This document shows, piece by piece, positions 7,041 to 10,846 of a stretch of DNA of 10,846 bases. Every line of letters begins with the position of its first letter. Within the stretch, counting starts at the first letter, position 1. Source of the DNA: an uncultured Oscillospiraceae bacterium (GTDB lineage: Bacteria > Bacillota_A > Clostridia > Oscillospirales > Oscillospiraceae); the NCBI GenBank assembly GCA_900770015.1, contig CAAGIU010000237.1:1-10846 (forward strand). Direction: 5' to 3'. The notes under the pieces are model-generated. The model saw nothing but the letters and a program-made list of their open reading frames with translations. It had not been told where the DNA came from and did not search any database. The position numbers and the translations under genes were made by a program.

Positions 7041-7067
7041 GTGCGGCTGGCGGAATGCCAGCCGCAC
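7041..7067 (-). terminator. Perfect 11-bp stem-loop directly after the secreted-protein gene
   Basis: GTGCGGCTGGC (7041-7051) and its exact complement (7057-7067) flank a 5-nt loop, starting 7 nt after the stop codon. The minus-strand sequence that follows is ACTTCCCC, a poor U-tract, so termination may be partial. It could lower or separate expression between the secreted protein and the binding protein, or protect the upstream mRNA end. Confidence 0.45.
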
Positions 7068-7074
7068 AGGAAAA

Positions 7075-8145
7075 TTACCCGATTACGACACCGCAGGTAA
7101 CCGTCAGCTCTGCGCCGCCGATGGCTTCAACAGCGGGGTTGGTGTAGGTAACCTGAACGCCGGTTTCGCCGCCGAACTCGGAGACGATCTCGCCTGCACC
7201 CTCAAAGCTGAAGGTGAAGATGGCGGGCTCGGCAAAGGTGTAGGTGCCGGCATCAATGGCCAGCTCCATGCCGAAGGCAGCAACGGTGGCGGTGCAGGTG
7301 CCGTCATCCAGAGCGGCAATCACCAGGTCGGCATCCACGCCGTTGAAGGGGAAGGTGCCTTTGAAGGTGTAGGCAACGGCAGCTTCCTTGACCTGGTTCA
7401 CAACCAGCTCATCGCCGGAGGTGGAGACGTACTTCCAGGTGCCGTCCTCCTGCTCGGTAACGGTTGCGCCGTCATCCATCTCGGAAGCGGGGGTCAGAAC
7501 GATTGCACCGCTTTCATCCTTTGCCCAGGTGCCTTCCACAAACATAACCATCAGATCCTCGTAGGTGCCGTTGGTGTTCAGCTGCAGGGTGCAGGACGCA
7601 TCTTCGGGAGCCACAAAGTTCATGTAAGCGATGCCCAGTTCCCCTTCAAAGGTGTCGGCGTAGGCTTCCAGAGCAGCGTCGTCAGCCTTGTTCAGTACAT
7701 AGGTGCCGCCGCCGGTCATGGGGCTGCAGTTTGTGTTCACAGCGATGTTGTAGACATGCTCGCCGTCGTAAGCCAGCTTGTCCAGCTCCTGGCCGTCCCA
7801 GCCGGTCAGGGTGATGGTATAGGGAGCCGTGCCGGTAACCGGGGCAACCTCATCGCCGCGCTCGGGCAGAGCTTCGTAGTCGCAGGGCTCCTCAGTCACG
7901 GTCCAGGTGCCGGAGAAGGTGATCTGGTTCCAGGCGTAGCCGGCGTAGAACACAGCACCGATGCCCAGATCATCGGGATAGAAATGGTAGAACTGAACCA
8001 TGTCGCCCAGGCCTTCCACAGCGTAGCCGAAGTACCAGCGGGTATCTGCCAGGTCAGCAGCGGGATCCGCCTCTGCCGCGAAGGCAGCAGTGGTCAGGCT
8101 CATGCACAGCACAGCGGCCAGCACGATTGCAAGGATTTTTTTCAT
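7075..8145 (-). CDS. Secreted all-beta protein of unknown function
   Basis: I do not recognise a family. The 356-residue protein begins with a clear Sec signal peptide (MKKILAIVLAAVLCMSL), with likely signal peptidase I cleavage after AFA (residues 21-23) or the next Ala. The Cys at position 14 is not in a lipobox, and no sortase motif or transmembrane anchor is visible, so it should be released or held non-covalently. The mature part is acidic, Gly/Thr-rich and poor in Lys and Arg. It appears to contain three related beta modules (about 35-115, 165-245 and 258-350), each with short strands and a recurring pattern such as L-x-L-x-x-x-GTY followed by GTW and an I-x-L-T-P-like turn. GGAGG lies 8 nt before the start, and a candidate promoter lies just upstream. 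Its place before the binding-protein gene suggests a role outside the cell, such as substrate binding, but this is only context. Confidence 0.75.
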   Translation of the reverse strand: MKKILAIVLAAVLCMSLTTAAFAAEADPAADLADTRWYFGYAVEGLGDMVQFYHFYPDDLGIGAVFYAGYAWNQITFSGTWTVTEEPCDYEALPERGDEVAPVTGTAPYTITLTGWDGQELDKLAYDGEHVYNIAVNTNCSPMTGGGTYVLNKADDAALEAYADTFEGELGIAYMNFVAPEDASCTLQLNTNGTYEDLMVMFVEGTWAKDESGAIVLTPASEMDDGATVTEQEDGTWKYVSTSGDELVVNQVKEAAVAYTFKGTFPFNGVDADLVIAALDDGTCTATVAAFGMELAIDAGTYTFAEPAIFTFSFEGAGEIVSEFGGETGVQVTYTNPAVEAIGGAELTVTCGVVIG

Positions 8146-8361
8146 GATGTTTTCCTCCTCAAATTTTTCTTTTGGGATGGTATCATTCTATAATTTTTCT
8201 GCGCAAAAATATCCAAGAAATCCGATAGAAAACCCCAATAATCCGATTTCTGTTTTTACTTTGTTCGATAATCTGCACAAATAGTCCCGGCCTTTTCTGT
8301 GCAAGAAATACAAAGTACGGTTCTGTACCTGTGTGTATCTCAGGGGTGCGGCCGAAATCAA
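8146..8361. other. AT-rich intergenic region between the GH2 and secreted-protein genes
   Basis: This 216-bp gap holds the candidate promoter and the Shine-Dalgarno of the secreted-protein gene. No strong terminator follows the GH2 stop; only a short imperfect inverted repeat around GTAC is visible at about 8317-8330. Read-through from GH2 into the transport genes is therefore possible. Confidence 0.5.
8187..8216 (-). promoter_or_regulatory. Candidate sigma-A promoter for the secreted-protein/transport operon
   Basis: On the minus strand, TTGGAT (8211-8216) and TATAGA (8187-8192) are separated by 18 bp, about 40 nt upstream of the start codon at 8145. The region is markedly AT-rich against GC-rich surroundings. 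The -35 is weak (three of six matches to TTGACA). The spacer itself is an inverted repeat, ATTTTT and AAAAAT around GCGCAG, which could be an operator. The call rests on composition, position and the -10 box only. Confidence 0.4.
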
Positions 8362-10668
8362 TCATATTTCCGCTTTCACTGTGTCCATGCCTTCGGCGGT
8401 AACTGTCAGGAGAATGGGGCTGCTCTGGGGCAGGAGTACGGCCTGGCTGCGGCCGTAATAGGTGGTATAGGTGCCGGATTCAAAGCGTTCCGTGGTCTTG
8501 GGATTGGCACTGCCGAAGCCAAGCAGCTCAGCACCCTCCACGTGCAGCGTCAGAGTCTTGTCGGCATTGCTTTCCACAACGCCGTTTTCGCCCACAATAT
8601 CAATATCCACATACACCGGCTGGCCCATAACCGGCTGCCGCTCCTGCCTTATCCGGATGGAGCGCTTTCCGGAGGCAGATTCCAGGCTGCTTTCGCTGAC
8701 CCGCTCCCCTGCTGCGTCATAGGCAATGGCCGTCAGCGTGCCGGGGACATAGGGCACCGTGAACCGGGCGCAGAAATCATCTGCAACCTTGGCTCTGCCC
8801 TGGGAAATGCCGTTCAGCAGCAGCTCAATTTCGGCTTCATCGGAATAGACCTCCACATCGGCGGGTTTCCCCTGGCAGCCGCGCCAGGACCAGCTGGGCA
8901 GCGCATTGGAACCGCGCCAGATGGACATGAACAGCTCCTCCCGGTTCCGGTTTACCGGGCGGGTGCTGATATAGGGTGTTTTCCTGGCACCCCAGATCAC
9001 CGAAGCCATACCGGCCTCGGCGGTGTCGTTGCCCAGAATGTCAAAGGCACCGGTATCCGCCAGAAGCCAGGGGCAGGGCTTGCCAAAGCTCCGGTCGTCC
9101 TCGCCATAGTACCAGGCGCCGATGCCCACCTCCCCCAGGTAGTCCCAGGCGGTCCACATAAAGTCGCCGTACAGATAGGGCAGCTTCTGAACCAGAGCCC
9201 AGTTGATGGGCAGATCCTGGGGGAAGGTCTCGCTTCCCACCATCAGTCTGCCGGGATGGCGAACCGCATCCACCTCATAGCAGGAGGTGGCGTAGTTGTA
9301 GCCCGCAATGTCCAGCTCATCCAGGCAGGGGGAGGCGGCCTCGTCCACCTCAGGGCGGGAAGCACCCTCCGTCATGCGCCTGCCCATTTCGGAAACCATT
9401 TTGTTGAACTCTGTGGAGGTAACATGGGATTCCTTTTCTTCCTTCTCCGGCTCCACCTGTCCGTCCATCCGCAGCTTCATCTTCCGCATCATAATCAGTG
9501 CGGGATTGATTCCGGCAGTGGCGGGGCGGGAAGCATCCAGACCATGGAATGCTTCCACCAATTTGTGCGTCAGATCCACGCCCCTGTCATCAATGGGTTC
9601 CGTGACCTCGTTGCCGATGGAATACATCACAACGGAAGGATGGCTGTAATCCTTGGCAACCATGGCTTCCACATCTTCCCGCCAGTGGGCCTCAAAGCTT
9701 CCGGAATAATCGAACTCCGTTTTGGCGCTGTACCACATATCCCAGGTCTCGTCCATGACGTACAGGCCCAGCTCATCGCAGGCGTTCAGCAGACTGCGGC
9801 ACATGGGGTGGTGGGCAGAGCGGACGGCATTGAAGCCGAAGGATTTCATTTTCTCCATCCGGCGGTATTCACTGACATAATAGCTGCGGGCACCGAGAAT
9901 GCCGTTATCGTGGTGGATGCAGCCGCCGCGGAACTTGACGGGCTTCCCGTTGACAAAGAAACCGTCGCAATTCCATTGCAGTGTGCGGATGCCGAAACGA
10001 ACCTCTGCGCTGTCGTTACCCAGACTGGCACGGCAGGTGTAGAGGTTGGGGTGCTGGTCATCCCAGAGCTTTGCATCCGGAATTTCCATGGTCACATCGT
10101 CACCCTGAGCGGAAGCCACCACAGCCTCTCCATCCAGGATGGAAATGCTGACATTTCCACCGGTATGCGCAGTCTGCACCCGGATCACGGCAGGGTCGTG
10201 GGACAGGGTGCTGACCCGGATGCCCTCCGGGAGAATGTGGGTTTCGTCACCGGTGAACAGCCACACCGGGCGGTAGATGCCCGCACCGGAGTACCAGCGG
10301 GAATTGGGCGTTTTCGTATTGTCAACGGTCACATGGACGGTATGGGCTCTGCCGTCTGCCAGATGGGAGCAATCCACAAAGCAGTCGCCGTAGCCATAGT
10401 GGGCAAAGGCGGCTTTCTGACCGTCCAGAAGGATTTCGCCCGTGGGATAGATCCCCTCAAACAGCAGCACAGCGCTGCCGTACTCCGGGAGCGTAAATTC
10501 CTTTTCGTATTCATAGCATCCGCTTCCAAAGTAGGCAGAGCCGGAGCCGCTGGCGTTTTCCTGCTTCCGCTGCTCCAGCAGCATGGCATCATGGGGCACG
10601 GAAACCGGCCGCAGTATTTCCCCCGTGCGTCCAAAGCGCCAGGAATTGGTAAAGTCAGTTTTCTTCAT
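8362..10668 (-). CDS. Glycoside hydrolase family 2 enzyme (beta-galactosidase/beta-glucuronidase superfamily)
   Basis: A retaining beta-glycosidase of 768 aa without signal peptide, so it should act on imported oligosaccharides in the cytoplasm. Domains in order: N-terminal sugar-binding jelly roll (about 5-140) with NSRWYSGAGIYRPVWL at 122-137, a GH2 signature; an Ig-like domain (about 145-230); a TIM barrel from about 235 with GGCIHHDNGILGA, then FNAVRSAHHP (279-288); the acid/base Glu354 in SIGNEV; and the likely nucleophile Glu480 in MVGSETFP. Two further beta domains follow, one around 598-665 resembling DUF4982 (EIELLLNG) and a C-terminal Ig-like one (about 680-768). The catalytic residues appear intact. 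A charged, probably flexible insert lies at about 395-445. GGAGG is 7 nt before the ATG. Linkage and sugar specificity (galactoside, glucuronide or another) cannot be decided from the sequence. Confidence 0.95.
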   Translation of the reverse strand: MKKTDFTNSWRFGRTGEILRPVSVPHDAMLLEQRKQENASGSGSAYFGSGCYEYEKEFTLPEYGSAVLLFEGIYPTGEILLDGQKAAFAHYGYGDCFVDCSHLADGRAHTVHVTVDNTKTPNSRWYSGAGIYRPVWLFTGDETHILPEGIRVSTLSHDPAVIRVQTAHTGGNVSISILDGEAVVASAQGDDVTMEIPDAKLWDDQHPNLYTCRASLGNDSAEVRFGIRTLQWNCDGFFVNGKPVKFRGGCIHHDNGILGARSYYVSEYRRMEKMKSFGFNAVRSAHHPMCRSLLNACDELGLYVMDETWDMWYSAKTEFDYSGSFEAHWREDVEAMVAKDYSHPSVVMYSIGNEVTEPIDDRGVDLTHKLVEAFHGLDASRPATAGINPALIMMRKMKLRMDGQVEPEKEEKESHVTSTEFNKMVSEMGRRMTEGASRPEVDEAASPCLDELDIAGYNYATSCYEVDAVRHPGRLMVGSETFPQDLPINWALVQKLPYLYGDFMWTAWDYLGEVGIGAWYYGEDDRSFGKPCPWLLADTGAFDILGNDTAEAGMASVIWGARKTPYISTRPVNRNREELFMSIWRGSNALPSWSWRGCQGKPADVEVYSDEAEIELLLNGISQGRAKVADDFCARFTVPYVPGTLTAIAYDAAGERVSESSLESASGKRSIRIRQERQPVMGQPVYVDIDIVGENGVVESNADKTLTLHVEGAELLGFGSANPKTTERFESGTYTTYYGRSQAVLLPQSSPILLTVTAEGMDTVKAEI

Positions 10669-10698
10669 AAGAGAGCCTCCGTCTTTTTGAGTTTGTAT

Positions 10699-10846
10699 TT
10701 AGGCAACACCGCATAATGGGCGCTGCGGGCTTCGGCGGATCTTTTGCCCCAATCGTGCAGTATGAAAAATGGGAAATACACAAAGTATTCCCGCATTTTC
10801 CATACTTTCGCTTGGGGCAAAATATCTCGCCGAATCTCCTTGCCCC
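10699..10846. mobile_element. Second copy of the MITE-like element, cut by the window edge
   Basis: Positions 10703-10846 match the element at 5001-5162 in layout and orientation and are preceded by TTAG (10699-10702). The central 24 bases (10771-10794) are identical to 5071-5094. The stem arms differ, mostly in a compensated way (10759-10770 with 10795-10806), and the outer arms TTCGGCG and CGCCGAA pair. About 18 bp of the right end should lie beyond the window. It begins 34 bp upstream of the GH2 start codon, in the leader or promoter zone of that gene. Confidence 0.7.

Noticed and set aside
5268..7100. Long forward-strand open frame opposite the solute-binding protein gene (610 codons)
   Set aside because: Same shadow composition and no domain; the minus strand encodes a lipobox binding protein with a good ribosome binding site.
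7000..8193. Forward-strand open frame of 397 codons opposite the secreted-protein gene
   Set aside because: The reverse frame has a textbook signal peptide and Shine-Dalgarno, while this frame has neither and is a low-complexity shadow.
8299..10716. Very long forward-strand open frame opposite the GH2 gene (805 codons)
   Set aside because: It mirrors the GH2 frame, is rich in Gly, His, Ala and Val as expected for a GC-rich antisense shadow, and shows no recognisable domain. The opposite strand has a complete GH2 enzyme with intact catalytic motifs.
1..10846. CRISPR array, tRNA, rRNA, riboswitch or phage genes
   Set aside because: No evenly spaced direct repeats, cloverleaf, rRNA stretch, recognisable riboswitch core or phage protein was seen on either strand by eye.

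Overview
The window looks like part of a polysaccharide-use locus from a GC-rich Gram-positive anaerobe of the class Clostridia, probably an Oscillospiraceae-type gut bacterium. The basis is the strong AGGAGG-type ribosome binding sites, the lipobox solute-binding protein, the LplB/YtcP-type permease pair without its own ATPase, the DUF624 (YesL-like) protein and the high GC content. The taxonomic call is inference from style, not from a marker gene.

All seven convincing genes lie on the minus strand, so transcription runs from high to low coordinates. In that order they are: a cytoplasmic GH2-family glycoside hydrolase (10668-8362); an AT-rich gap with a candidate promoter (8361-8146); a secreted all-beta protein of unknown function (8145-7075); a long extracellular solute-binding lipoprotein (6944-5163); an LplB-type permease (4921-3968); a YtcP-type permease (3950-3042); a DUF624 membrane protein (2900-2274); and a 692-residue tannase-like alpha/beta hydrolase (2261-183). 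A stem-loop terminator closes the series at 178-140, and nothing convincing lies in 1-139. Two starts are moved inward from the longest reading frames because a good Shine-Dalgarno sequence precedes the inner ATG (4921 and 2900).

The working model is that the lipoprotein binds an oligosaccharide or glycoside outside the cell and the two permeases import it, using a shared MsmX-type ATPase encoded elsewhere. Inside the cell the hydrolase would remove an ester-linked group and the GH2 enzyme would cut the beta-glycosidic bond. The substrate cannot be named from the sequence.

The most interesting feature is non-coding. A 162-bp element (5001-5162) folds back on itself along almost its whole length. 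It is flanked by a 4-bp direct repeat, TTAG, and sits exactly at the stop codon of the solute-binding protein gene. A second copy, cut off by the window edge, starts at 10703, 34 bp upstream of the GH2 start codon, and is also preceded by TTAG. The two copies share an identical central hairpin, but their outer arms differ by mostly compensatory changes. This suggests a MITE-like mobile element whose RNA or DNA hairpin is under selection. Three further GC-rich stem-loops without clear U-tracts lie between genes of the transport operon, with a weaker imperfect fold-back between two of them.
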